DNA of 64,000 nucleotides from Bacteroides faecis MAJ27 (GTDB lineage: Bacteria; Bacteroidota; Bacteroidia; Bacteroidales; Bacteroidaceae). The position numbers and the translations under genes are program-made. Positions 27,427 through 37,600 of the stretch are shown here, one piece after another (positions within the stretch are counted from its first letter, which is position 1; every line of letters begins with the position of its first letter). The notes below the pieces were generated by a model, which was not told where the DNA came from, searched no databases, and saw only the letters and a list, made by a program, of their open reading frames with translations. The stretch spans positions 1 to 64,000 of the forward strand of contig NZ_FNNN01000025.1 of NCBI RefSeq assembly GCF_900106755.1, written 5' to 3'.

Positions 27427-27910
27427 AATCGTTTGCTTTAATGATTATTAAACATATATTTTCAATTCTCTCTTATGTGTTAGGGAATCGGTTGTTACGT
27501 TATCTAACGGCTAATTAAAGGTCAAAGTGTGTGCCAAAGACTGATGCATGCTGTTAATGCGTTGATTATAAGTGAAATATGTAGATTGTGTACATTGTCT
27601 ATAGTGTGGAAACGTATGGGAAATGTGTGGAAAATGGGGCAGGGAGTGTGGAATATTTCTACAGTAATATACTTTGCTAAGTAACGATAAATAATGCGAG
27701 AATGGTTATGATACAATCAATAGCTATTCTATTTTTCTTTCGTATCACCTAGGTTGAACAATTGAATCACCTAGGTAATACATTCGTCACCTAGGTACTA
27801 CGAAATAAAATAACTAATAAAAATGAAAGTTTCGGCAAATAGAATGCTTGTTTAGCGGTAACTTACCCTAAACGGCATGGAAATGAAATACCTGACTAAA
27901 CAGTTGAAAA
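27427..27910. other. Intergenic region with two periodic repeat patches
   Basis: The 484-bp gap lies between the small gene's start and the sulfatase stop. It has GTGTGGAA at 27604, 27625 and 27646 (21-bp spacing), the CCTAGG palindrome set at 27738-27805, and a hairpin at 27850-27873 (GTTTAG-GGTAA against TTACC-CTAAAC) about 38 bases past the sulfatase stop. There is no T-run, so no classical terminator. No gene is seen. Confidence 0.5.
27738..27805. repeat. Three TCACCTAGGT palindromic units inside an outer inverted repeat
   Basis: TCACCTAGGT occurs at 27745, 27767 and 27787 (22 and 20 bp apart); the core ACCTAGGT is a perfect palindrome. The whole set is bounded by 17-nt inverted arms, TTTCGTATCACCTAGGT (27738-27754) and ACCTAGGTACTACGAAA (27789-27805), matching at 15 of 17 positions. 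It lies 106 bases past the sulfatase stop on the minus strand. Confidence 0.8.
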
Positions 27911-29467
27911 CTATTCGATTTCATCCGGCCAAGGACAGGGCTTACCTGTGGCTTTGACAGTCGGACGCTGGGCATTTACTTTTCTCAAATAGGTTCCTAA
28001 TTCTTTAGAAAGGTGTCTGACAATATCCGGATGTTGCGTGCTGAGGTCATGACTTTCGCCTATATCATCGGGAATATTGAATAGCTCTTTTTTGCCTGTG
28101 CCATAGTAATAGATCAATTTCCAGTCACCATTGCGTACGGCACAATTAAAGTTGATTCCCGGACCGTCGTTTCCCCAGTTGTTGGGCATGTTCCAAAAGA
28201 GGCTGCGCCCTTTGGAAGGATTTCCGGTTTGTTTCAGCAGAGGCAGGAAACTGATACCATCGATAGGCTGAACCGTTTGGTATTTTTTGATACCTGCCAT
28301 TTCGAGGATAGTGGGATAAAAGTCTTCTATCAGCAGATAATCATTGCATTTGCTGTTAGGCGCTACGACACCGGGCCAGCTGACGATCATCGGCTCACGG
28401 ATGCCACCTTCATAGGTGGAGCCCTTACCACTATTCAGTGGATGGTTTTGTGTATGGAGTTTGCCGTCACGCCAGTATGATTCGGCGGCAAGTCCTCCGT
28501 TGTCGCTCATAAAGATGATGATGGTGTTGTCAGCTTCTCCGCTTTTTTCCAGCCAGTCCATTAAATCACCCAGACTCTTATCCATACCTTCTATCAGCGT
28601 GGCATAAGCGGCTTCGTGATCGGTCATGCCTTTTTTCTTGTATTTGTCGTAGAAACGTTTGTCCTTGTCCAATGGGACATGGATGGCGTATTGAGACATA
28701 TACAGGTAGAAGGGTTGGTTGTACTTCTTGGCTTTGTTCAATGCTTTGATGGCTTCCAAGGTTAATGCTTCGGTAACGAAGGTTTCCGTTCCCCAGTACT
28801 TCTCAAGTCCGGGAACGGCCATGAGCGATATCGGTTTTCCGTTTTTGTTGTGACCATAATTTTCTTCTCCCAGATAGCTGGCAAGTCCTCCGGCTGCGTG
28901 TCCGGCTATGTTTACTTCGAATCCCCAGTGGTGCGGGTCTTCTCCCGGAGTATCTATGGCGCCGAAATGTGCCTTTCCGCAATGAATCGTATGATAGCCG
29001 CTGTCTTTCAGCAGTTGTACGAAAGAAGTTCCTACGAATGTATTGTTGGTGCCAGGCACCTGACTTACTCCGTTATAGTTCCAGTCTGGTACTTCCAGCA
29101 CTTTATCTTTACGGTCTGTTTTTATATTCTTTTGCAGTGTCCAGTTGGTTACTCGGTGACGTGCCGCGTTCGTTCCGGTGATGAGGCTGCATCGGGTGGG
29201 AGAACTGATACTGCTCGCATACGCTTGTGTAAACATCATGCCCTGTTTGGCAAGTCGTTCCATGTTGGGTGTTTCATACAGCTCATTGTAGTCTGTCTTT
29301 TGTGTCCAGAAGGGGAGCGAAGTGTCCTGCCATCCCATGTCATCTACCATAAAGAGGATGATGTTAGGACGTTTGTCCACCCGTTGTGTCTGAACGGACT
29401 TCTGTGCTTGCAGACTGGTACTAACCAGTGGTATGAGCGTGAGGGGGAAAAGTATTTTTTTGTTCAT
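27911..29467 (-). CDS. Arylsulfatase-family sulfatase (S1, serine type)
   Basis: The 518-residue protein has a Sec signal (about 1-22, SLQAQ) and the alkaline-phosphatase-fold sulfatase domain. The calcium site starts at MVDDMGWQD (40-48), and the activation motif is S88-S-P-T-R92, so the catalytic formylglycine would be made from serine by an anaerobic sulfatase-maturing enzyme (anSME). HCGKAHFG and FMSDNGG are further family motifs. It is the last gene of a four-gene operon with GH36-like, GH29 and another sulfatase, 17 bp after the GH36-like gene. Substrate is not clear from sequence; galactose- or hexosamine-linked sulfate is an inference from its neighbours. Confidence 0.93.
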   Translation of the reverse strand: MNKKILFPLTLIPLVSTSLQAQKSVQTQRVDKRPNIILFMVDDMGWQDTSLPFWTQKTDYNELYETPNMERLAKQGMMFTQAYASSISSPTRCSLITGTNAARHRVTNWTLQKNIKTDRKDKVLEVPDWNYNGVSQVPGTNNTFVGTSFVQLLKDSGYHTIHCGKAHFGAIDTPGEDPHHWGFEVNIAGHAAGGLASYLGEENYGHNKNGKPISLMAVPGLEKYWGTETFVTEALTLEAIKALNKAKKYNQPFYLYMSQYAIHVPLDKDKRFYDKYKKKGMTDHEAAYATLIEGMDKSLGDLMDWLEKSGEADNTIIIFMSDNGGLAAESYWRDGKLHTQNHPLNSGKGSTYEGGIREPMIVSWPGVVAPNSKCNDYLLIEDFYPTILEMAGIKKYQTVQPIDGISFLPLLKQTGNPSKGRSLFWNMPNNWGNDGPGINFNCAVRNGDWKLIYYYGTGKKELFNIPDDIGESHDLSTQHPDIVRHLSKELGTYLRKVNAQRPTVKATGKPCPWPDEIE

Positions 29468-29484
29468 CGGTTGATTATTTAGTG

Positions 29485-31569
29485 TTATTTCTTTATTTCA
29501 ATTCTACCGGTCTTTCTTATGGGTATACTCCGTAATTCCTGCTTTTTGCCGGAATCAGCCCATATTCTCAATGTGCCGGTACAATGGACGTCCAGTATCA
29601 ATGTATCTGCACTACGTTCAAGTATCTGCACGGTAGCAGGCGACAGATATTTCTCTTGTATGCCGATAACTGCCCAGCCTTTGCGGATAGGACAAAGGTG
29701 GAACAGGCAATCTGTGAATCCGGATAGCTTTATTTTTCTTTCGGATGCGGTCAATACTTCTGCGCTTTGTTTTTCCCAGTTGAATGCGAGAATGCTATCG
29801 GAAGAAAAACGAGCGGATTCTTCGATATTTTCCCGTAAAAAGTAATCTTCCCGCTTGATGAAGCTTTCTACTTCTTGGTAAGAGGGGGAGGTGTTCAGAT
29901 TGTAACAAATGACTGAGGTGGCTTCGTCCCCTGTAGGTGCAAATACCCGGTAGGCTTTGCCGCTTTGCAATGGATTGGTCAGTATGCATTCCGGAGTTGG
30001 AACGGCTGGGGCTGAGGGACGGAATATCTTTCCGGCTTCATCAATCAGGGGACGGATATTAGCTGCAATAAATTCAGTTGGTGAGTCTGATAGGTAAACA
30101 GGTCCACCGGAGATGGCCTTTGAACGTGCCATCAGACTACCGCAAATGGTATCACAAGAGTGAAACATGTCGTGGTCAGGCCAGACGGTTTGTCCCTGCA
30201 TGAGTGTATTGGTATACGACTGGAACAGATGTGACTTTGCCATATTTTCGTCATATTTCTTGTAATCTATGCTGACACGCGTCACACTGCTGTACAGGGT
30301 GTGGTCCATGTTCAGAACATTCTGTGCCATGCAGTTCATTAGTCCCATTTGCAGGCGGTGTGTCTGGTGCTCCAAAGCAAGGTTGCAGTCTTTTGCCTGA
30401 CGGATAACCTGTGTGCCACCCATGTAGAGTGGGAGAGTGAATGACTGATTGTCTATCTTTAGAAAATCAAATCCATATTCTTTCATCGTACGGATATGAT
30501 ATTCGTACCATGCTTCTATCTTGTCCGTGCTTGTGCCGGGCAGTAGGCTGCCATTGTAGGCATATAAGGTTTGCCGGATTTCCGGTGGAAAGTCATTATC
30601 GGCAGAGATTCCCAGCCAATAGCCGGAAAGACTGTACCATAAGCCTATCCATCGGATTTTGTCTGCTTGTTTGCGGTTCATGATACGCATCCATCCGTTA
30701 GGGAAACGTTTTTTATCGGGAACGAGACTGGTCAGTTGGCGGTTCTTATTCGCAATGTGACCATCGTCAATTAATATGTAACGTACAGGTATGCCCGATG
30801 ATTCAATGGCGTCGATATCATTGAGTATTTTTGTTTCATCGATATCAAAATGATAATGTTCCCAAGTACACCACCCCAAATAGTTAAAAGCATCGAAATA
30901 CTGTTTGTCGGTTCTTTTACGGAGAGTGGGCACTGCTGCATTATCTGCCGTTAACGAATGGTAGGCATCGCTGAATACATGATATACAGATGAAGATTTC
31001 CGGATAAGAAGGAGAGGGAGTTGTCCGTTTAGTGCGTCTTCTCCCAACGTGGAGATATACAGCGTGATTGTCCCGTCCTGATTAACTTGAAACCAGCTGA
31101 GGCTGTTGTCGCCAGCAATGGCCTTGGCGAATAAGTACTCTCCATCAGAGAGTTCAAAGAGTAGTGCATCACCCGATACGGACGGTAGAGCATTGGAAGG
31201 GATACCTTCATAATCGCTTCGTGTAAGGTCTTCCAGGCGGCTGAATACCCAAGGAAGTAACCGGTTCGTGTTATTCGGCCATTGATAGTCGTCGGGACGG
31301 GAATCACGACTGAAGAATATTCCACGAACATACAAAGGAAGTGCAACTTTATACGAAAGTGTACCCTGATGTTCCGGTACTTGCTGTTCGTATATTATGG
31401 GGGTAGATGGAGTATAGGTATTCAGGTCGATATTTTTTTCCATCCGGTAAGCTGCAACATCTTTGTATGTTTTTCCTTTATGGTAGGTAAACGGGTTCTG
31501 GGCAGACAGCGATGCTGTAGCAAAGATGCCCGTCAATGTCCATAAACAGATGTGGATAAATCTTCTCAT
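29485..31569 (-). CDS. GH36 / raffinose-synthase (Sip1)-like glycosidase
   Basis: This 694-residue exported protein (signal about 1-23, SLSAQ) resembles the plant Sip1/raffinose synthase branch of GH36. Landmarks are LGWCTWEHYH (231-240), ILIDDGH (265-271), DFLKID with the likely nucleophile D373, and WPDHDMFHS with probable acid/base D467, matching the PDWDMF of that family. Bacterial exported members are probably alpha-galactosidases and not transferases, so removal of terminal alpha-galactose is the likely job. It lies 9 bp after GH29 and 17 bp before a sulfatase. Alternative alpha-GalNAc activity cannot be excluded. Confidence 0.8.
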   Translation of the reverse strand: MRRFIHICLWTLTGIFATASLSAQNPFTYHKGKTYKDVAAYRMEKNIDLNTYTPSTPIIYEQQVPEHQGTLSYKVALPLYVRGIFFSRDSRPDDYQWPNNTNRLLPWVFSRLEDLTRSDYEGIPSNALPSVSGDALLFELSDGEYLFAKAIAGDNSLSWFQVNQDGTITLYISTLGEDALNGQLPLLLIRKSSSVYHVFSDAYHSLTADNAAVPTLRKRTDKQYFDAFNYLGWCTWEHYHFDIDETKILNDIDAIESSGIPVRYILIDDGHIANKNRQLTSLVPDKKRFPNGWMRIMNRKQADKIRWIGLWYSLSGYWLGISADNDFPPEIRQTLYAYNGSLLPGTSTDKIEAWYEYHIRTMKEYGFDFLKIDNQSFTLPLYMGGTQVIRQAKDCNLALEHQTHRLQMGLMNCMAQNVLNMDHTLYSSVTRVSIDYKKYDENMAKSHLFQSYTNTLMQGQTVWPDHDMFHSCDTICGSLMARSKAISGGPVYLSDSPTEFIAANIRPLIDEAGKIFRPSAPAVPTPECILTNPLQSGKAYRVFAPTGDEATSVICYNLNTSPSYQEVESFIKREDYFLRENIEESARFSSDSILAFNWEKQSAEVLTASERKIKLSGFTDCLFHLCPIRKGWAVIGIQEKYLSPATVQILERSADTLILDVHCTGTLRIWADSGKKQELRSIPIRKTGRIEIKK

Positions 31570-31578
31570 GCCTCTTGT

Positions 31579-32961
31579 CTATTTTACAGAATATGCGCTG
31601 AAATTAATAATATCCGGCAATGCGATCGATTCGGTTACAGTCAGTTTTAATGCAGTGGCTTCTACCGGTTCAAACTTTTCGATCCGTTTGTGTCCTACCG
31701 ATTCTCCTGTGCAGACGGTTTGCCATTTTCCGTCCACTTTGGCTTCTATTTGATATTGTCGGATGCGTTCTCCGTTTTTAATGTTTTCCTGGATAATACA
31801 ATAATTGACCGGTTGCTTCTTTTCAAATTTCAGTGTCAGGCTTTTCTTTTGTCCCGAAATGCGGGCTATCGGAGAGGAAAATCGACGATTGATTTCGTCT
31901 CCCATTTCTTTCAGGCGCTGTACATCTCCGACAGGGATTAACCCGGTCGGGCCAGGAGTTAATCCGAGAATGAGGGTAGCGTTTCTTCCTACTGACTTTT
32001 CATATTTGTTCATCAGAGTGTTTAGCGGATAGATATTATTTTCGTCATCCGGTTCCCAAAACCATTCATGGCGACCGTTTGCTCCTCGTAGCGGAGTGTC
32101 TGCCATTGCAGGTACCCAGTATTTGCCGTTCTTGTCACCGTGCTTTAAGAGTTCGATCTGATCGATGTTACTTTCAATGCGTTTATGATGTGAACAGGGA
32201 ACGGGAAAGGTAGACCAGCAAGGATATTCTACTGTACCTGTTTCCGAACCTCCCCATCGGAAGTCGGCACGGTCGATGTTATGATAGAAAAGACAGTTGG
32301 GCTGATACTTATTAACAATCGGTTCTACGTCCGGACCGTCGCCACGTGGATCATCGGCTCCGCCGTCAAACCATATCATATATAAATCTCCGTAGCGGGT
32401 ACAGAGTTCTGTAACCATCTTCTCGCACAGACGCTTGTACCATGACTGGCGGTTGCGGGCGAATTCTCCTTCTCCTTCGGCTTTGAAGTTATGAATACCT
32501 AGCAGTGAGTTCCAGCGGATGCCGATGTAGATGCCCGGTTGCAGCCCGTATTTGCGACAGGAATTTACGAAGTCGCGGACAATATCTCCTTTTCCGTCTC
32601 TCCATTTCACAGCTTTCAGGCAATAAGGGTTGACATCGCTTTGCCAGAGTCCGAAACCTGTCTCGTGGGTGGCTGTCAGTACGGCAAATTTACATCCGGC
32701 AGCTTTAGCGGCCTGTACCCATTGGTCGGTGTTCAGTTCTGTCGGGTTGAAGATATTATAATCTTCGATAGGATTGATACGGTTGTTGCCTTGCCCGTAG
32801 CGGATGCCGTCGAACACATGCAGGTCATAATGGAAGACAGCACCCATTTCAGCTTCATGCCATTTGAGTTGATGAGGCTTGGGGGTGGGTATGTCCTGCT
32901 GTTGGGCGAAGCTGTAAGCTGAGCATAAGATAAAGAGGGAGAGATAGCAAAGTTTTTTCAT
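31579..32961 (-). CDS. GH29 alpha-L-fucosidase with C-terminal discoidin-like domain
   Basis: The 460-residue protein has a Sec signal (about 1-19, SFAQ) and a GH29 (beta/alpha)8 domain: KWHEAEMGAVFHYDLH, LTATHETGFGLWQS and the nucleophile D199 in MIWFDGGADDP. Residues about 360-460 look like an F5/8-type domain (KVDGKWQTVC, ALKLTVTES). GH29 enzymes are retaining and release alpha-L-fucose. Length and the extra domain suggest the linkage-restricted (GH29-B) group, though I cannot prove this. It sits 13 bp after the first sulfatase and 9 bp before the GH36-like gene in one operon. Confidence 0.92.
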   Translation of the reverse strand: MKKLCYLSLFILCSAYSFAQQQDIPTPKPHQLKWHEAEMGAVFHYDLHVFDGIRYGQGNNRINPIEDYNIFNPTELNTDQWVQAAKAAGCKFAVLTATHETGFGLWQSDVNPYCLKAVKWRDGKGDIVRDFVNSCRKYGLQPGIYIGIRWNSLLGIHNFKAEGEGEFARNRQSWYKRLCEKMVTELCTRYGDLYMIWFDGGADDPRGDGPDVEPIVNKYQPNCLFYHNIDRADFRWGGSETGTVEYPCWSTFPVPCSHHKRIESNIDQIELLKHGDKNGKYWVPAMADTPLRGANGRHEWFWEPDDENNIYPLNTLMNKYEKSVGRNATLILGLTPGPTGLIPVGDVQRLKEMGDEINRRFSSPIARISGQKKSLTLKFEKKQPVNYCIIQENIKNGERIRQYQIEAKVDGKWQTVCTGESVGHKRIEKFEPVEATALKLTVTESIALPDIINFSAYSVK

Positions 32962-32974
32962 GGTGTTTCTTTAG

Positions 32975-34435
32975 TTATGGTTTCAGATAATGGGCAAATG
33001 AATCATTGGTATGGAGTAGCCATGCCTTGAGTTGTTTGTTGAATTGCCGGACCAGATGGGGGGATTGTCCGGCAATATTATCCATTTGATATGGGTCTTT
33101 GGTTCGGTCGAAAAGAACTGTTTCGTCTATTTTTCCATTGGTTGCGTGAACTGCGAATGTGTGGGTTGCCGTACGTAGGCCGCGATATCCGGTAGCGTGA
33201 TTGTCAAACTGTACATAATAATAAGGTTGCACAACCTCTTTTTTACTCTTTCCCAGAATCTGACGGGATAAGTCGAAAGTTTGTACGGTTTCGGGTATTT
33301 CCTTTCGAAATCCCATCAAGGATAAGAGAGAAGGATACAAGTCGGCAAAAGCAATCATTAAACGGTCGTCTTTGCGCGGCTTTATCTTTGCCGGCCAAGA
33401 GATAATCATGGGGATACGCATGGATTCTTCGTAAAAGATATCCTTTCCGGCAGCATTGTGAGCTCCCATGCAGATACCATGATCGGACGTAAATACAACG
33501 ATGGTATTCTCAAAAAGTCCATTGCTTTTGAGCGTTTCGATGATACGTCCTACGTTCTCGTCTACTCCTGTGATACAGGCGTAATAGTTGCGTATATTAT
33601 TTCTGAAATAGTTTCCCATTTCGGTACCTTTGGCGGGTATGTCCGGTCGATTGGCACAGAGAGCTTCCACATCCATATCCTTATATAAGGCTTTGTATCT
33701 GTCAGGAACCAGTTCGTAACCGGTATGTGGAGGGTTCATTGAAACGACCAATGCGAAAGGCTGTTTACTCTCTTTTTGTGCCTGAATGTATTCGATGGCT
33801 CTGTCTGCTTCATAAGCAGGTCCCCATTGGTTGACATAATAGAAACTGTCACGTGGGGCAGTGGCGTTCCAGTACATTGGTTTCAGATGATAATCGTAGG
33901 TTCCGTATGCTATCCAGTGTTCGAATCCATGACGGCGTTCGGGAGGACACCATTCGTTCCATGCTACTTTACCATGATTGTTGTAGGTATCTACATAGGG
34001 TTTATAAGGAGAATCCAGATGCCATTTTCCTATATATCCTGTACGGTAGTCCATGTCTTTTAGTACATCACTCCAGCAGCGTGCCTCCTGCGGAAGTTCT
34101 ACTCCGTAAGGTGCTGTTTGTGAGTTACAGTTTCCTACCACTTTGTTATGGAGAGGATACATGCCTGTCATCAGCATGGCCCGGGCAGGCGATGAAACAG
34201 GATAACTGCTGACAGCATTGGTGAATAGCACTCCTTCGGAAGCCAGATTATCCAGGCAAGGGGTCTTTACAGGTTCTCTGCCCAGGCAGCCTAGTGCGTC
34301 ACCCCGATATTGGTCTGCCATGATGAAGACAAGATTCGGAGGTGTCTGGGCGGCAAGCGGAAGAATCGGAACGACGAATGTAGCTCCGATCAACCATTTA
34401 TGATAATATTTAGTCTTTGGTATGTGCATTATCAT
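32975..34435 (-). CDS. Arylsulfatase-family sulfatase (S1, serine type), first gene of operon
   Basis: This 486-residue sulfatase has an N-terminal signal (about 1-30, PLAAQ), the metal site MADQYRGDALG (39-49) and the activation motif S81-S-P-A-R85, again with serine as formylglycine precursor. YIGKWHLD and FTSDHGICMG are the other family blocks. It differs clearly from the sulfatase at 27911, so the two probably remove sulfate at different positions or from different sugars. It leads the sulfatase-GH29-GH36-sulfatase operon, divergent from HTCS2. Confidence 0.93.
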   Translation of the reverse strand: MIMHIPKTKYYHKWLIGATFVVPILPLAAQTPPNLVFIMADQYRGDALGCLGREPVKTPCLDNLASEGVLFTNAVSSYPVSSPARAMLMTGMYPLHNKVVGNCNSQTAPYGVELPQEARCWSDVLKDMDYRTGYIGKWHLDSPYKPYVDTYNNHGKVAWNEWCPPERRHGFEHWIAYGTYDYHLKPMYWNATAPRDSFYYVNQWGPAYEADRAIEYIQAQKESKQPFALVVSMNPPHTGYELVPDRYKALYKDMDVEALCANRPDIPAKGTEMGNYFRNNIRNYYACITGVDENVGRIIETLKSNGLFENTIVVFTSDHGICMGAHNAAGKDIFYEESMRIPMIISWPAKIKPRKDDRLMIAFADLYPSLLSLMGFRKEIPETVQTFDLSRQILGKSKKEVVQPYYYVQFDNHATGYRGLRTATHTFAVHATNGKIDETVLFDRTKDPYQMDNIAGQSPHLVRQFNKQLKAWLLHTNDSFAHYLKP

Positions 34436-34526
34436 AAAAATAGTTTTTTTGTGTCTGACAAGTTAAGATCAACTAAGGTCATCGTATGTATTATTTAAAG
34501 GTGTACATGAAATTGTTATACGGTTG

Positions 34527-34534
34527 CAAATGTA
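34527..34534 (-). promoter_or_regulatory. Candidate -7 element for the sulfatase/fucosidase operon
   Basis: The minus strand reads TACATTTG, a full match to TAnnTTTG, about 90 bases before the first sulfatase and in the HTCS2 divergent region. No -33 box is clear. Confidence 0.4.
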
Positions 34535-34669
34535 TGCAAACAATGTGGTTCCGAGTATACCTGTTTCTTTCATTCAACATACATGTTTAATTCAGAAGTC
34601 CATTTCTTCATTCTATTTTTTGTATGTTTTGACTTAATTTCGTTTATTTGCTATAAATTGATTAATAGA

Positions 34670-37600
34670 ATGAAGCACTTAAATCTAATTCTGACACTTC
34701 TGATTCTGATCTGTTATCCGCTGCATCCTGCTTATGCTTTTTTTGATAAAGATATTCAATTGCTGACGATGAGGGATGGATTGGCAGATAACACGATTCC
34801 TTGCATATATAAGGATGAAGACGGATTTATGTGGTTTGGTACGGATAACGGATTAAGCCGTTATGATGGAAAAACGATTCAGAACTTTAAGCCTGCTGAG
34901 GCTTATGTCTCAGTTTCCGGTATTGTGAGGTTGTCAGATGATCTTTTAGGTGTCGTATCTGATGGATTTCTTTATTACTTCAACCGAAAGCTGGAAACTT
35001 TTCTTCCGAAATGCGTTGATTCTGCTATTTCGACAGGTGTTACTCATGTCTTAGTTGCTGATGATTCTTCCTATTGGGGAATATCAGGAAGCAGGCTGAT
35101 ACTTTATCAATGGGAGATAGAACAAGGTGAGGAAGAGGGAGAATATGCTGTTCGGGTAAACATACAAAAGGAGTTTCAGTTATTAGAGGAAAAAACGGAG
35201 CTCTTTTCTTCTATCTGTTATCGTGAAGAAGATAAGAACGGGATATGGCTGACTACTAATCGGGGGAATCTGATTCTGTTTCATCCGGATACTCCGGAAT
35301 CGTATCAAAAGATATCGTTGGCAGACGGAAAACCGTTACAAGTTACTTCCATTTTAAATAAAGACGGTATCGTCTGGATTTCAACCATTGCCAAAGGTAT
35401 TGTACGCTATCATACGAAGTCGGGACATATTGACCGAATTTCGTTTGGTGGAACAGGAAAGGAGAATCTCCTTTCCCATACAGATGTTTATCAGATTGTA
35501 TTTGTTGGTAACAATCGATATCTGGCAGTGACATGGGGTGGCTATACACTATTGATGCCGGATGAAAAGCAGCCGGAAGAATTGACATCAGAGATTTATA
35601 GCAATACACATACGCAGATTTACCGGAATCTGGAAACGCGTATGATTTCTGCTTATTATGATCCGAATGGCCTTCTTTGGATTGGAACTAATGGGGGAGG
35701 GGTGATGTATTCGGATTTGAGGTCACAGTTCTATGACCGTTATTATCAGGACAGACATAACGAAATATGCAGTATCCTTCTGGATGATAATCATCGAGTG
35801 TGGTTAGCGACCTATCATAAAGGAATCATGCGAAGTGACATGCCATACGTACAAGGGAAAAAACTTAGTTTTTCTAAAGTAGATACAGGAAGTGGAAAAT
35901 CCGAAGAAACGATGTTATGTGCTCTGGAAGACGCAGACGGAAATCTGTGGTTTGGCAATATAGACGGCACTTTGACTGTCTGCCACATCCGGACCGGTCG
36001 TTTTGTTGTTCATTCATTGTTGGTGGATGGTGTTGCCAACAGGGCTTCGGTATGGGCTTTATATATGGATAATAAGAACAGGCTCTACGTAGGTACGGGC
36101 GATGGGCTGCTGTTGTATAATCATCAGGAGAGTACATGCGTCAAGTTATCTGCTGAACGGTATTTGAATGAGAAAAGACAACCCTTTATCCGTGCGATTG
36201 TTCAGACCAAGGATGGGACAATATGGCTGGGGACAAGTAATATGGGAGTTTGCAGATTGGTTGAATCTGCTTCCGGAGATATATCCGTAGAAAACGGATA
36301 TGAGGGAAGAATGAATATGGAATATCGTTCGGTACGCTCATTACTGGCATCTTCGGATGGAAATTTATATATAGGTTATACGGATGGCTTTGCTGTCCTG
36401 TCTCCCCGAGAGAATTCAATCAGCGCGCATTATACAACGAATAACGGATTGTGCAGTAACTTTATCGGCTGTATGGCAGAAGACAACGAGGGGCATGTCT
36501 GGCTGGGAAGTAACTCCGGCATATCGCGTTATGGCCGTCGCCAGCATCTTTTCTATAACTACTACATAGCGGGTAGTAACCGTTCTGCTATATTCAGTGA
36601 TAAGACTTTATTCTTCGGGAATAATCAGAGCCTGACTTATTTCAATCCGGAGGAAATAAATGCTTATCCAACGAATGAGCGTGTATTGATAACTGGTTTG
36701 GAAGTTGATAACCGTCCTGTTGGGATAGGGGAAAAGGTAAATAATCAGATTATACTCAATCAAATAATCTCTTCTGCAGAGCGGATTGTACTGGATAATG
36801 ATAATAGGGACTTCTCCTTGAGTTTCAATAACTTGTCCTATTCGGATGAACGACAGAAATATAACTACCGGCTTTTACCTTATCAGGGGAATTGGCTGAT
36901 CTCTGATGAGGGAGAGAGAGCTTCGTATACCAATCTCCCTGCCGGAGATTATGTGTTTGAAGTGAGGAATATTTATCCGAATGGTGAGACTGGGGAGGTA
37001 ACTTCATTGAAGATTGTTATTCTCCCTCATTGGAGCCAGACTTTTGTTTTTCGGCTTTTCGTCTCTCTGTTATTGTTGGGAGGAGTAGCTTATGGAATGC
37101 GGTTGATAAAACTTCGCCAAAAACGAATGGAACACGAAATGCAGATGAAGCATGAACTGCTGACGGTCAGCCTGGAGCGTGAGAAAGAACATCAGATACG
37201 TGTGGAACGTGAGAACTTTTTTACGGGAGTTGCCCATGAACTGCGTACACCGCTGACTCTGATTCTTGCTCCGGTGCAGGAACTGATGAAACGGTATAGT
37301 CCGTCGGAGGACTTTTATAAGAAATTGCAACTCATATATAAGAATGCGACTTCACTGCATACTTTAGTCGATCAGTTGCTTTATATACAAAAGATAGAGG
37401 CTGGAATGGTCAGGCTTCAATTGTCAGAGACTGATTTGGTGCAGTTGGTTCGTAATGTGTCGGAACCGTTCCGGCAGATGTCCGAAATTAGACAACTGCA
37501 CTTTGATGTTGATTTACCCGATGAGAGGCTTTTGTATTGGGTAGATGAGGGAAAGATTACTTCGGCTGTGCAGAATCTTCTTTCTAATGCCTTTAAGTAT

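Noticed and set aside
34583..34669. N-terminal extension of HTCS2 from the upstream ATG
   Set aside because: It would put 29 hydrophobic residues before a perfect signal peptide that starts at 34670.
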